Shown: positions 1-9,053 of the stretch, piece after piece
Layout of the letters: every line of letters starts with the position of its first letter
How positions within the stretch are numbered: position 1 is the stretch's first letter
NCBI GenBank assembly: GCA_040755975.1
Contig: JBFLZY010000006.1
Coordinates: 11,000 to 74,999, forward strand
Length of the DNA: 64,000 bases
Direction of reading: 5' to 3'
From: JAIMBK01 sp040755975
GTDB lineage: Bacteria > Bacillota > Desulfotomaculia > Desulfotomaculales > Nap2-2B
The notes under the pieces: generated by a model
Databases searched by the model: none
What the model was told of the DNA's origin: nothing
What the model saw: only the letters and a program-made list of their open reading frames with translations
Translations under genes and position numbers: made by a program

Positions 1-349
1 GGGACATGATTTCAAAGGAGAAGGCCCGGTGCGCCCCCAGGCGCTCCTGGATGTGGGCGGCGATGGACCAGACGGAATAATCCTTGTATTCGCTGCCGAA
101 ATAGATCAGCACGTCGATTTCCCCCGGGCTTAGGCCGCCCAGTGCCCTGCGGGCCGCCTGGACGGCCATGTCCGAAATATGCTCGTCCGGACCGGCCCGG
201 TGCTTTTTGGCGATTCCCATCTTTCCGGCCACAATCTCCGGGGGGATGCCCGCCCTTTCTCCGATTTCTTCCGCCGTTAAATAACTGTCCGGCAGGTAAA
301 TGCCGTAGCTGACCAGTCCGACCGGTTCGCGGGCCGGAGTAACGTTCAC
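1..349 (-). CDS. 3-oxoacyl-ACP synthase III (KASIII/FabH-like), 5' part only
   Basis: Partial gene that runs off the left edge; about 116 N-terminal residues are visible. Read from a GTG at 349 it gives a thiolase-fold N-terminus: a start like VGLVSYGIYLPDSYLTAEEI, then a KMGIAKKHRA segment, then the DMAVQAARRAL helix and the DVLIYFGSE strand, all typical of KASIII-type condensing enzymes. The catalytic Cys would lie beyond the edge. The GTG overlaps the TGA stop of the upstream acyl-CoA synthetase in a GTGA, so the two genes are translationally coupled. KASIII-like enzymes condense acyl-CoA with a second acyl or malonyl unit; the substrate here is unknown. Pairing with an acyl-CoA synthetase suggests a non-housekeeping acyl condensation. 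HMG-CoA-synthase-like or PqsB-like relatives are possible alternatives. Confidence 0.8.
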   Translation of the reverse strand, partial: MNVTPAREPVGLVSYGIYLPDSYLTAEEIGERAGIPPEIVAGKMGIAKKHRAGPDEHISDMAVQAARRALGGLSPGEIDVLIYFGSEYKDYSVWSIAAHIQERLGAHRAFSFEIMS

Positions 350-1911
350 GATTGACCGCCTCCCCGGGCAAGCTCTTTCAGCTCTACCTTGACTACCTTC
401 CCGACCGAGCTTTTCGGCAGACTGTCCAGGATTTCCACGTATTTAGGCACCTTGTACCCGGCCAGCTGCGTCCGGCAATACCGGATAATTTCCTCCGGCG
501 GCAGGCCCGGCTCTTGCAAAACCACAAAAGCCTTGCCCACTTCCCCCCACTTCGGATCGGGAACCCCCACCACGGCCGCTTCCCGGATCTGGGGATGGGT
601 GACCAGCACAGCCTCGATTTCAGCAGGGTAGACGTTTTCGCCGCCGGAAATAAACATGTCTTTCTTGCGGTCCACGATGTAAACAAACCCGTCTTCGTCG
701 ACCCGGCCCAGGTCGCCGGTATGTACCCACCCGTCGATCAGAGTTTCTGCGGTAGCCTTCTCGTTCCGCCAGTAGCCGGTAAAAATCTGCGGGCCGGCAA
801 AACAGATCTCCCCCACCGCGCCGGCGGGCACGTCCTCCCCCCGGTCGTCCAGCAGGCGAATAGGCGTATAAAGAAAGGGCACGCCCACCGAAGCCCACTT
901 TTTCCTGACCATGTCCATCTGTTCCCAGAGCATGGAAACGTTGTTCGGGCCGGCTTCGGTCAGACCGTAGCCCTTGACGAAGGGTACGCCCTTGTCCCAG
1001 TATAGTTCCATGATCTCCTTCGGGCAAGGGGCGGCTCCCGCCATGGCCATGCGCAGGGAGGAAAAATCCGTCTTTGGAAAAGCGGGGGTTTCGGCGAACA
1101 TCAAAAACATGGTCGCCGCCCCGAACAGCAGGGTGGTCCGTTCCCGCGCCACGGTGGCCAGCACCCATTCCGGATCGAAAAGCCGGTCGATGAAAATCCG
1201 GCCGCCCGCAGCCAGAATGGGCAGCGTCAAGAGGTGCCACCCGCCGGTATGGAAAAGGGGCAGGATAATGACGGCGGAATCTTGATTAGTGATATTCCAG
1301 CTCAGCACTTCATTGACGATATTCACGAAAACCATCCGGTGGGGGATCATGGCGGCCTTGGGCAGGCCGGTGGTTCCCCCGGTGGACAGCAGCAGGTGGG
1401 TCTCCTCCCAGGAAAAGGGCTCCGCCTGCGGCGGCCGCTCACTGGCCGGCGCCAGAACCGCGGAATAATCCGGCGCCTCCGGCAAAGCCGGCGCGGCCGG
1501 TTTTGCCCCCTCCAGCCGGATTTTCGCCGGAAAGGGAAAGCGCAAAGAAGCCGCTTTTTCTTCCAGTTCCGCTTCAAAGAAAAGGGCTTTCGGCTCGATC
1601 CGGGCCAGCATCTCGTCCATTTCCGCCGCCGACAGGCGGATGTTCAGGGGGAAATCGATCACGTTCAACTTTTGGGTGGCAAAGAACAGGTCAAAACATT
1701 CGATCCGGTTGCGGGCTAAAACCGCCACCCGGTCGCCCGGGGCCAGGTTTAAGCCGTCCTTTAAATAGTTGGCCAGCCTGTTCGCCCGCCGGTTTAATTC
1801 CCCGTAAGTGAACCACCGGTCCGCCACCCGGTCGTAAACGGCCTGTTTCTCCGGGGTTAAAGCGGCGCGCCGGGCGGCCAGGTCGCTGATCCAGGACCAC
1901 GTTAAGCCCAT
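346..1911 (-). CDS. AMP-forming acyl-CoA synthetase
   Basis: About 521 residues, normal for the ANL adenylating family. The P-loop-like motif STGGTTGLPKA (about residue 176), the KGYGLTEAG motif, the HTGDLG core with the hinge region DRKKDMFISGGENVYP, and the C-terminal Lys motif PKSSVGKVVK are all present. It activates a fatty or aromatic acid to acyl-CoA with ATP. I prefer the ATG at 1911 over the in-frame ATG at 1917 because GGGGAGG lies about 7 nt before the former and abuts the latter. The gene is coupled to the KASIII-like gene by a GTGA overlap and diverges from a TetR regulator, a layout seen for FadR-type control of acyl-CoA genes. Substrate specificity cannot be read from the sequence. 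Confidence 0.92.
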   Translation of the reverse strand: MGLTWSWISDLAARRAALTPEKQAVYDRVADRWFTYGELNRRANRLANYLKDGLNLAPGDRVAVLARNRIECFDLFFATQKLNVIDFPLNIRLSAAEMDEMLARIEPKALFFEAELEEKAASLRFPFPAKIRLEGAKPAAPALPEAPDYSAVLAPASERPPQAEPFSWEETHLLLSTGGTTGLPKAAMIPHRMVFVNIVNEVLSWNITNQDSAVIILPLFHTGGWHLLTLPILAAGGRIFIDRLFDPEWVLATVARERTTLLFGAATMFLMFAETPAFPKTDFSSLRMAMAGAAPCPKEIMELYWDKGVPFVKGYGLTEAGPNNVSMLWEQMDMVRKKWASVGVPFLYTPIRLLDDRGEDVPAGAVGEICFAGPQIFTGYWRNEKATAETLIDGWVHTGDLGRVDEDGFVYIVDRKKDMFISGGENVYPAEIEAVLVTHPQIREAAVVGVPDPKWGEVGKAFVVLQEPGLPPEEIIRYCRTQLAGYKVPKYVEILDSLPKSSVGKVVKVELKELARGGGQS

Positions 1912-2100
1912 GAGCATCCCTCCCCAATGTGTAATATGAATCAGTTGTCATGTTTATTCTCTAAAGAATTCCAAAATCCTTCTCGAAAAAAAATTTTTTC
2001 TAAAAAAATTTCTCTGGTAATTATCATAATATTAAAAACCGCTTTAAAAAAGGAATCTAACGGGAAGAAGGCGAAAATATAAAAAGAAGAGGTGAATCGG

Positions 2101-2757
2101 GTGTCAGTTTTAAACGGCAATGCCCTGGAAGGAGTTAATAAACCCAAGACTTCCCGCGGGGAAGCCACTTTCCGCAAGCTTTTGGAGGCGGCGGAAGAGG
2201 TTTTCGGGGAAAAGGGATATTACGAAACTTCGGTTGTCGATATCATCACCCGGGCCGGAGTGGCCCAGGGCACTTTTTATCTTTACTTCAAAACCAAAAA
2301 AGACATTTTCCGGCATCTCGTCGTCCACCTGCACCACGAGATTCGAAAACACGTCCAGCTGGCCGTCGCCCCCTTAAACGGCCGGCTGGCCAAAGAGAAA
2401 CGCGGCTTGCTGGCCTTTCACGAATTCATTTTGCAGCATCGGAATTTATACCGCCTGTTGAGGGACCTGGAGCTGGTGGACGAAGAGCTGTTTAAATGGT
2501 ACTACGGCAGCTTTGCCAAAAACTACGCCCGGCGGCTGGCCAAAGCCATGGAAAAAGGGGAGATCCGACGGTCCGATCCCGAGGCGCTGGCCTACTGCTT
2601 AATGGGGCTCAACGTTTTCACCGGCATGCGCTGGCCCCTCTGGGAGAACAAACCGGCGCCCGCCGGCGCCGTGGAAACGATTTTCACCTTTTTAGAAAAG
2701 GGGTTGGGCAACCCCGGGGACGGCCCTGCCGGACCGCCGCCAAAAGAACCCCCGTAA
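2101..2757 (+). CDS. TetR/AcrR-family transcriptional regulator
   Basis: About 218 residues. The N-terminal TetR helix-turn-helix spans roughly residues 20-65 (LLEAAEEVFGEKGYYETSV, then the recognition segment AGVAQGTFYLYFKTKKDIF), followed by an all-helical ligand domain without obvious signature. The GTG at 2101 is chosen because AGAGGTG sits 6 nt upstream; the in-frame GTG at 2092 lies inside that ribosome binding site. It is transcribed away from the acyl-CoA synthetase, and the AT-rich 190-bp spacer would hold the operator. By analogy to FadR/YsiA-type repressors it may sense acyl-CoA, but that is inference from context. The C-terminal tail is Pro/Gly-rich. Confidence 0.9.
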   Translation: MSVLNGNALEGVNKPKTSRGEATFRKLLEAAEEVFGEKGYYETSVVDIITRAGVAQGTFYLYFKTKKDIFRHLVVHLHHEIRKHVQLAVAPLNGRLAKEKRGLLAFHEFILQHRNLYRLLRDLELVDEELFKWYYGSFAKNYARRLAKAMEKGEIRRSDPEALAYCLMGLNVFTGMRWPLWENKPAPAGAVETIFTFLEKGLGNPGDGPAGPPPKEPP

Positions 2758-2887
2758 GTATATACTTCCTTTTGGGGAATCACGAGTTCTTTTGCCGGCA
2801 TAAAGCATCTTCACCTTCTGCTTGCTTGCTGATATTTTATCACGTTCAGGCGCAACAAGGCAATAATCGGCAAAAACAAAAGCCTAT

Positions 2888-3991
2888 TTAAATTTTTTTC
2901 GGGCGCCCCGGAGAAATCTTTTGGAGACACCGAATAAACCATTTTTTCCCCGGCGCCGCCAGCAGGGCAAAAAGCAAAACCAGTCCGGCATAGCCGAAAA
3001 GAGGGTACAGAATCTTCACTAAAAGGCTGAAGTCCAGCCCGGCGAAGGGAATGGCGGCCAAAGTAACACTTACGCCGATTATTTTGTACCGCCGGCCTCC
3101 CTCAGGCGCAAGGCGGCTGGCCAGGCCGTGGGCGTCGGCGATGGCCGTGGTCAGGATGGCCACCCAGATGAGCAGCCCCAAAAACGATTGCAGGACAAAG
3201 CCCAGGTGACGGGCGATAAACAAAAGAGGGATCTCGTAGTTGCCGATCTCCGGGTAAAAAGCCAGTCCCGCCAGGGTAATCAGCCCGGCGGTCGCCCCCA
3301 GCACCAGGCCCCCCAACGCTCCCCCCGCAATGCCCACGGAGGCCGGTACGACCCTGCCCAGCGAAGAAAGGACGGCTACGGGGACAATGATATTGTATGA
3401 GACGTAAAGAATAGCCGCCCATTCCCAGGTACCGGCCGCCTTTTGCCCGGGCAAAGGGGCCGGGAATTCCCGGGCAAGCCCGCCTTCGTGAAAAAACCCG
3501 GATAAACACACCAGCGCCAGCGCGCAAATTTTCACCGGCACAAGAATCAAGTTGGCCGTCAGCACCCCCGGCAGCCCGCCCAGGATCACCAGACTGGTAA
3601 CGGCGGCCGCCAAAACCGTCCCCAGCAAATGGGGCAGCCCGAGCTGCTGCGCAAAGACCGCCCCGCTCCCGGCCAGCATTACCACCAGGCCGCCCGGCAA
3701 CATGAGCAAATTTAAGAAATCCATCACTTTCCCCAATTTCTTCCCGAGCAGGTAGTCCAACATCACGTCGTAACTGGCCATGCTCAAACCGGTGGCCAGG
3801 GCCATAATCACCACGCCCAGGTAAACGAACAAACCGGTGGCCAGCAGCACCCCCCAAAGGCCGCCTTGACCGAAAACGATAAAAAACTGCATGATTTCCT
3901 GGCCGGAAGCAAAACCGGCGCCGATAATTGTTCCCGCGTACAGGGTAACCACTTTGAACAGCAGAACAAGGTTTGCTTTCGGCAAGGACAT
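2888..3991 (-). CDS. YkvI-like integral membrane protein
   Basis: About 367 residues with ten or more hydrophobic segments. The first helix contains GTIIGAGFASGQEIMQFF, the characteristic unwound-helix region of the YkvI/LeuT-fold group of uncharacterised transporters. The start at 3991 has GGAGGGGGG directly upstream. A short positively charged tail (PGRPKKI) ends the protein. It converges with the TetR gene and diverges from the yyaC-like gene, so it is probably monocistronic. The transported substrate is unknown; members of this group resemble sodium-coupled amino acid or branched-chain transporters. Confidence 0.8.
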   Translation of the reverse strand: MSLPKANLVLLFKVVTLYAGTIIGAGFASGQEIMQFFIVFGQGGLWGVLLATGLFVYLGVVIMALATGLSMASYDVMLDYLLGKKLGKVMDFLNLLMLPGGLVVMLAGSGAVFAQQLGLPHLLGTVLAAAVTSLVILGGLPGVLTANLILVPVKICALALVCLSGFFHEGGLAREFPAPLPGQKAAGTWEWAAILYVSYNIIVPVAVLSSLGRVVPASVGIAGGALGGLVLGATAGLITLAGLAFYPEIGNYEIPLLFIARHLGFVLQSFLGLLIWVAILTTAIADAHGLASRLAPEGGRRYKIIGVSVTLAAIPFAGLDFSLLVKILYPLFGYAGLVLLFALLAAPGKKWFIRCLQKISPGRPKKI

Positions 3992-4087
3992 CCCCCCTCC
4001 TAAATATTTATGCAACTCCCGGTTGGAATAATTGGAGGGCGGTCTGGAAATAAATATATAATAGTTGCGGAACGAAGGAGGAAAGGC

Positions 4088-4702
4088 ATGTCCAAAACGG
4101 AATTGAAGGAAGTTAACGCGGAAACCCGGCGCACCAAAATCAATATCGAGGACCCGCTGGCGGCGGTAAAATTCGGCTGGGATCTGGCCAGCCGTTTAAA
4201 TAAAAACGGCTTTGCCCCTGATTGCCCGAAAATACTGCTTTGTATCGGCACAGATCGCTCCACCGGCGACTGCCTGGGGCCCCTGGTAGGCAGCAAACTT
4301 TCCGCCCTGGGCCAGGACTTCTTTCACGTCTACGGTACGCTGGAGCATCCTGTGCACGCCAGCAACTTAAAACAAAAACTGGAAGAAATTTATCGCTGCT
4401 ACGAAAACCCGCTGATTATCGCGGTGGACGCCTGCCTGGGCAGCCTGGAAAACGTCGGCTGCGTCAACATCGGCGACGGCTCTCTCCAGCCGGGCGCGGG
4501 GGTAAATAAAAACCTGCCTCCCGTAGGCCAGATCCACATCACCGGCATTGTAAACGTGGGCGGATTTATGGAATACCTGGTCCTGCAAAACACCCGGCTA
4601 AACCTGGTTATGCGGATGGCCGATCTGATCGTGGAGGGTCTGCTGAACGCCATCGGGTACTGCACCCAGGAAGAGATTCCCGAAAAGGTAGCGATTAATT
4701 AA
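4088..4702 (+). CDS. yyaC: YyaC-family spore protein (germination-protease-like fold)
   Basis: About 204 residues. Key segments are LLCIGTDRSTGDCLGPLVGS near residue 55, ALGTLEHPVHASNL-type spacing (here YGTLEHPVHASNL), IIAVDACLG, and PPVGQIHITGIVNVGGFMEYLVLQ, all hallmarks of YyaC, a sporulation protein related in fold to hydrogenase-maturation and GPR-type proteases. The ATG at 4088 follows GGAGGAAAGGC; the upstream in-frame ATG at 4010 has no ribosome binding site. It supports an endospore-forming host. A strong terminator follows directly. Function in spores is not well established. Confidence 0.88.
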   Translation: MSKTELKEVNAETRRTKINIEDPLAAVKFGWDLASRLNKNGFAPDCPKILLCIGTDRSTGDCLGPLVGSKLSALGQDFFHVYGTLEHPVHASNLKQKLEEIYRCYENPLIIAVDACLGSLENVGCVNIGDGSLQPGAGVNKNLPPVGQIHITGIVNVGGFMEYLVLQNTRLNLVMRMADLIVEGLLNAIGYCTQEEIPEKVAIN

Positions 4703-4716
4703 AAATTGTCCTTAAA

Positions 4717-4760
4717 AAAGGCCATAAAGCTTTCCCTTTATGGCCTTTGCGTTTTGATTT
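4717..4760 (+). terminator. Rho-independent terminator after yyaC-like gene
   Basis: Thirteen-base-pair stem AAAGGCCATAAAG / CTTTATGGCCTTT (4717-4729 with 4736-4748), loop of 6 nt, followed by a T-rich tail. It separates the yyaC-like gene from the convergent ykuS-like gene. Confidence 0.9.
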
Positions 4761-4789
4761 TCTATTTACGTTCCCCGGGCTAACCTTCC

Positions 4790-5020
4790 CTACCTGTATT
4801 GACGCAGGCTGGCCAGGATTTCTTCCGGCGTTTTCCCGGCAGCGTCAATTACCGGGACCTTTGTACTGATATCCTGCATATTCAGCACGTTATTATCCAG
4901 CCCGGTGACCACAACCGCGTCGGCGCCCCTCTGCCGGGACAGGCTGACCACTGCATAGCCGTTCTTTTCTAAAAGGTCGCGAACACCAGTTAAACTATCT
5001 TCCACGGCGATTGTTCTCAT
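4790..5020 (-). CDS. UPF0180 (YkuS-like) small protein
   Basis: 76 residues. The order RTIAVEDSLTGVRDLLEKNGY, then DAVVVTGLDNNVLNMQDISTK, then a short alpha helix is that of UPF0180/YkuS, a small Firmicute family of unknown function that often occurs in spore formers. GGGGAGGTAAG lies about 8 nt before the ATG. It stands downstream of the phosphoribosyltransferase on the same strand with a 100-bp gap, so it may have its own promoter. Confidence 0.82.
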   Translation of the reverse strand: MRTIAVEDSLTGVRDLLEKNGYAVVSLSRQRGADAVVVTGLDNNVLNMQDISTKVPVIDAAGKTPEEILASLRQYR

Positions 5021-5122
5021 GGCTGCTTACCTCCCCAGGGATCCTTAAACGTATTATTAGTATTCGGCGTGCAGGCGTTTTTTATGCCCGGCGAAAGGAG
5101 AAAGCATCCCCGGATTTTTTCC

Positions 5123-5788
5123 TTAGCCGCCAACCGCACCGGAGAGTTCCCGGAGCAGTTCAATCACCTCTTCGTCGGTAGTCTGCGCGAAATCTACGTA
5201 AAACTGTCCCACGGCATAAAAATTTTCCGGGGTATAGAGACAGATCACCCGGTCAACCTCGGCCGCCAGCATCGCCAGTGTATCGGAAGGAGCCACCGGA
5301 ATGGCTAAAATTATTTCTTTGGGGGAAAACATGTTTTTAAGGGAACGAATGGCTGCTAAAACGGTATAGCCCGTCGCCACGCCGTCATCCACGAGAATAA
5401 TCCTTTTTCCCCCGTAGGGTGGATAATCTTCCCTGCCCCGGTATTTTTTCATCCGCCGGCGGATTTCCTTTACCTGCTGGTCGACTTTTTCCTGCAAATC
5501 TTTTTCCCTTAACCCCAAAATCTCCAGTAGATGCCGGTCAAAGAAGGTCGTCCCGTCCTGGGCCACCGCCCCGATCGCCGCTTCCGGGTTATGAGGGGCG
5601 CCAATCTTACGGGGAATAATCAAATCCAGGGGCAACCCCAGTTCCCTGGCTACCTGCGCCCCCACCACCACGCCGCCCCGGGGAACGGCCAGGACAACGC
5701 CGTCCCGGTAGGATTCGGGCTTTTTCTTAAGCGCTTCGGCCAGCCGCTTACCGGCATCCACGCGATCCCGGAAAAACACTTTGCCCAC
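5123..5788 (-). CDS. phosphoribosyltransferase-domain protein
   Basis: About 221 residues. It has the type I phosphoribosyltransferase core: VLAVPRGGVVVGAQVA near residue 35, then the PRPP-binding motif IILVDDGVATGYT near residue 130. The family (often annotated as predicted phosphoribosyltransferase, ComF-like or erythromycin-esterase-fused forms elsewhere) has no proven substrate. GAGGAA lies 7 nt before the GTG at 5788, better spaced than for the TTG at 5794; this ribosome binding site overlaps the stop codon of the upstream glycosyltransferase, so the two are co-transcribed and probably coupled. Confidence 0.85.
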   Translation of the reverse strand: MGKVFFRDRVDAGKRLAEALKKKPESYRDGVVLAVPRGGVVVGAQVARELGLPLDLIIPRKIGAPHNPEAAIGAVAQDGTTFFDRHLLEILGLREKDLQEKVDQQVKEIRRRMKKYRGREDYPPYGGKRIILVDDGVATGYTVLAAIRSLKNMFSPKEIILAIPVAPSDTLAMLAAEVDRVICLYTPENFYAVGQFYVDFAQTTDEEVIELLRELSGAVGG

Positions 5789-5800
5789 CCCCAAATTCCT

Positions 5801-6955
5801 CTATCTAGACCCGGCACCGTCTACCAGCGAGGCAATCAGCCGGGCAGTATGGCGGGCCGCCAGGGGCTTCCCCAGCCGCCTGGCCTTATCCGCCATCTTT
5901 TGCAAGCGCTCCGGCCCGCGCAAGCAATCTTCGATTTTCTGGACCAGTTCGCGCACGTTATTTACCTGCACGGCCGCTCCCTGACCCGTTAAAAACTCGG
6001 CGTTGCGAACCTCCTGCCCCGGCAGGGGATCAACGATAAAAATAGGCAAACCCCTGGCCAGGGCCTCGGCGCAGGTTAACCCCCCCGCCTTGCCGACCAT
6101 AAAATCGGAAGCGGCCATCAACTCGTGGATATTATCCACAAAACCCAGAACTTTTACGGGGTTCCGCAAACTGGCCAGCATCCGCTCCAGCTTTGCCTTT
6201 AAAGAATTATTATTCCCGGTGACGACAATCATTTGCAGGCTCCAGGGGCTGTTTCCCAAAGCTTTTACGATATCGGCCAGCGGTCCCATGCCCAGGCCGC
6301 CGCCGATAATCAGGGCGGTGGGCAGGTCCGGATCTAAGCCCAGCCGGTTCTGCACGGCGCGCCGCTCCACTGGACGGGCGAAACAGGAATTGATGGGTAT
6401 GCCGACGGCGTGCACCCGGCCCGGGTCAATTCCGTATCCCCGAAAAGAGCTTTGCAGTTCCGGCGCGGCCACCGTAAACAAGTCCACCCTGGAAAAAACC
6501 CAAAAAGGATGCACGGTAAAATCGGTAAGCGTTGCCGCCACGGGAGAGGAAAAGTGTCCCCGCTGCTTTAAGTTGTCCAGAATCCCCACCGGAAAAGGAT
6601 GGGTGCATACAACGGCCTGCGGCCGGAAATCATCCAAAAGGCGAATCAGTTTCGGCGCCGCCAGCCTGTTTAAAAGCCGGTTAAATTCTTCCTTTCCCGC
6701 TTCGGAAAGGGGTTGCCCTTTTTCGGCGAGATGGTATAAATACCCATATACAATGGGTGTTATCTTGAGCATCTCGATATAGGTGCCGAAAAGAACTTTA
6801 TCCAGAAAAGGATTGATATAACGAAAAGTATCCAGGATCGCTACCTCTGCATCCGGCTTCATTTCATGCAAGGCTTTTTTAATCGCCAGCGCAGCCTGGA
6901 GGTGACCCATCCCTGCCGATACGGACAAAATCAGGACTCTTTGCAATTCTGTCAT
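5801..6955 (-). CDS. MGDG-synthase/UgtP-like glycosyltransferase
   Basis: About 384 residues, a GT28-type glycosyltransferase. The N-terminus ILSVSAGMGHLQAALAI matches the acceptor-side loop of monogalactosyldiacylglycerol synthases and UgtP. The C-terminal nucleotide-sugar site is visible as IIGGGLGMGP and VGKAGGLTCAEALARGLP. Such enzymes add sugar from UDP-sugar to diacylglycerol at the inner membrane face, giving glycolipids or lipoteichoic-acid anchors. The ATG at 6955 has AGAGGG six bases upstream; the longer in-frame start at 7006 lacks a site. The sugar and acceptor are not determined by the sequence. Confidence 0.88.
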   Translation of the reverse strand: MTELQRVLILSVSAGMGHLQAALAIKKALHEMKPDAEVAILDTFRYINPFLDKVLFGTYIEMLKITPIVYGYLYHLAEKGQPLSEAGKEEFNRLLNRLAAPKLIRLLDDFRPQAVVCTHPFPVGILDNLKQRGHFSSPVAATLTDFTVHPFWVFSRVDLFTVAAPELQSSFRGYGIDPGRVHAVGIPINSCFARPVERRAVQNRLGLDPDLPTALIIGGGLGMGPLADIVKALGNSPWSLQMIVVTGNNNSLKAKLERMLASLRNPVKVLGFVDNIHELMAASDFMVGKAGGLTCAEALARGLPIFIVDPLPGQEVRNAEFLTGQGAAVQVNNVRELVQKIEDCLRGPERLQKMADKARRLGKPLAARHTARLIASLVDGAGSR

Positions 6956-6992
6956 AACGACCCTCTTTACCTTCTGACGCCTCTTGCAATAA

Positions 6993-8699
6993 TTAAACCT
7001 CGCCAATAATTTTCTTTACATAAGCTACTATATTATCCACCGGCACAAAAGTTGTTTCGCCGGTGGCGCGCCGGCGCACCTCCACCTCGCCGCTTTGAAC
7101 GGCTTTATTGCCGACGGTTATGCGCAGGGGGTAGCCGATCAGGTCGGCGTCTTTAAACTTTACCCCCGGCCGCTCCGGACGGTCGTCCAGAACAACTTCG
7201 ACGCCCGCCCCCGCCAGCAGCTCATAAACCTGGTTGGCCATCGTCATTTGCTTTTCGTCCCGGTCGCTCACCGGCACCACCACCACGTGGAAGGGGGCAA
7301 TCGCCAAAGGCCAGACAATGCCGTTTTCATCGTGGTTTTGCTCAACGGCGGCGGCCATTGTCCGGGTGATCCCGATTCCGTAGCAACCCATAATCATCGG
7401 CCGGGGCTGCCCGTTTTCGTCCAGGAAAGTGGCTCCCAGGGCCTTGCTGTATTTATCCCCCAGCTTAAAAATCTGCCCCACTTCGATCCCCTGCGTTTCG
7501 GACAGTGGGCGGGCGCACCCGGGACAGGGATCCCCCGCTCTGACCAGGCGCAAATCAGCTACCATGTCGGGTTTAAAATCACGCCCCGGGTTGACGTTCA
7601 GAAAATGTGTATCGTCCTTGTTTGCGCCGGTTACGGCATTAACCATCTGCATCACTTCCAGGTCGGCGGCGATCTTCACTCCCGGCAAACCAACCGGGCC
7701 GGCATACCCCGGCGCGGCGCCGCTGATCCTGGCGACCGCCGGCGGGTCCGCCAGCTCGCACCGGAGCACGGCCAGCTCCTTTTGGAGCTTAACTTCGTTG
7801 ATATCCCGGTCCCCGCGCACCAGAGCCGCCACGAAGCCCTGCTCCGTTTCAAAAAGAAGGGTTTTAATCAGGCGTTTGGCGTCCATTCCCAAAAAGGAGG
7901 TTACTTCGGCGACGGTGCGCCGGCCCGGAGTGGCCACTTCCCGCAGGGGGGCCGGCTCCTCGTTCGTCACCACCTGCCCGGAAGGAGAGGAGGCTCTCTC
8001 CACATTCGCCGCGTAATCGCAGTGGGGGCAAAAAACTACCGTTGATTCGCCCGCCGCGGCGAAAACGATAAATTCGTGCGTGTCCCTCCCCCCGATCGCC
8101 CCGGAATCGGCCTCCACCGGCCGAAAACGCAGGCCGCAGCGCTCAAAAACCCTGGTGTAGGCCGTGAACATCTTTTGGTAGCTGATCTCCAGCCCCTCGT
8201 GATCCCGGTCAAAGGAGTACAAATCTTTCATGATAAATTCCCGCCCGCGCAGCAAGCCGAAACGGGGCCGGCGCTCGTCCCGGTACTTGTTCTGGATCTG
8301 GTAGAGCAATAAAGGCAGTTGCCGGTACGATTTCACTTCGTTGCGCACCAGGTCGGTGATAATTTCCTCGTGGGTGGGGCCCAGGCAAAAGTCCCGCCCG
8401 TGGCGGTCTTTTAAACGAAACAGCTCCGGGCCGTATACATCCCACCGGCCGGATTCCTGCCACAATTCCGCCGGCTGGATGATCGGCATCACCAGTTCCT
8501 GACCGCCCTGCCTGTCCATCTCTTCGCGGACGATCGTTTCGATCTTTTTGACGACCCGGAAAGCCAGGGGCAATAAATTATATACTCCCGCCGCCGCTTT
8601 GCGGATGAAGCCCGCCCGCACCAGGAGCTGGTGGCTGACCACCTCCGCATCGGCGGGAACTTCCCGGAGCGTGGGAATAAGCAATTGGGACGCCCGCAT
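6993..8699 (-). CDS. proS: prolyl-tRNA synthetase
   Basis: About 568 residues, the bacterial long ProS form. The class II catalytic core is seen with FCLGPTHEEIITDLVRNEV and YQIQNKYRDERRPRFGLLRGREFIMKDLYSF (motif 2 region), followed by an inserted YbaK-like editing domain at about residues 240-385 and the C-terminal anticodon-binding domain with HVVVVPVSDRDEK. It charges tRNA-Pro in the cytoplasm. AGGAGGAACC precedes the ATG at 8699 with a rather long spacing of about 10 nt. No T-box leader was seen upstream; instead the upstream region holds a dispersed structured repeat (8736-8991). Confidence 0.97.
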   Translation of the reverse strand: MRASQLLIPTLREVPADAEVVSHQLLVRAGFIRKAAAGVYNLLPLAFRVVKKIETIVREEMDRQGGQELVMPIIQPAELWQESGRWDVYGPELFRLKDRHGRDFCLGPTHEEIITDLVRNEVKSYRQLPLLLYQIQNKYRDERRPRFGLLRGREFIMKDLYSFDRDHEGLEISYQKMFTAYTRVFERCGLRFRPVEADSGAIGGRDTHEFIVFAAAGESTVVFCPHCDYAANVERASSPSGQVVTNEEPAPLREVATPGRRTVAEVTSFLGMDAKRLIKTLLFETEQGFVAALVRGDRDINEVKLQKELAVLRCELADPPAVARISGAAPGYAGPVGLPGVKIAADLEVMQMVNAVTGANKDDTHFLNVNPGRDFKPDMVADLRLVRAGDPCPGCARPLSETQGIEVGQIFKLGDKYSKALGATFLDENGQPRPMIMGCYGIGITRTMAAAVEQNHDENGIVWPLAIAPFHVVVVPVSDRDEKQMTMANQVYELLAGAGVEVVLDDRPERPGVKFKDADLIGYPLRITVGNKAVQSGEVEVRRRATGETTFVPVDNIVAYVKKIIGEV

Positions 8700-8735
8700 T
8701 ACACCGGTTCCTCCTCTTTCGAAAATAGATCCCGT

Positions 8736-8991
8736 CTTGCCGTCCGTTTGCCGTCGCTCCGATGCTACGGGCCGACGAGACAGCGGCTTGGTTCGGAGCG
8801 AACCGTAGCAGCGCTGCAAAATGCGCGCGGAACATTACTTTTTTATTCTTCTGGCGCCAGGCAGCGATTACTGTTTACTCTTTGCATAGTCGTATTGGCG
8901 CGTTTCGCGCTGCCGGTTCGCTTACCTCACCTACGCCGTGTCTCGTTACCGGCCCTTCGCATATGTCGCTCCCGGCAAATCGGACGGCAAG
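8736..8991. repeat. Dispersed structured repeat, copy A
   Basis: A 256-bp element between ispG and proS, repeated in reverse orientation at 30321-30577. Its ends are imperfect inverted repeats of about 45 bp; the outermost 11 nt of each arm read CTTGCCGTCCG inward. Inside are hairpins: GGTTCG-GAG-CGAACC (8790-8804), the palindrome GCAGCGCTGC, and GCGCG-TTT-CGCGC (near 8898-8910). Copies A and B look roughly 80% identical by eye, with the centre most variable. No credible coding frame with a ribosome binding site is present. It could be a MITE-like element or a structured RNA. Confidence 0.85.
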
Positions 8992-9053
8992 CCGTTGGTT
9001 TTTCGTTCTTTATGTATGGAAACGTACGCTCCCATGGGCAACTCCCTTGAAAA

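Noticed and set aside
8700..9053. T-box leader for prolyl-tRNA synthetase
   Set aside because: The conserved T-box core (GGGTGG with ACCGCG) is not found on the minus strand; the space is filled by the dispersed repeat.
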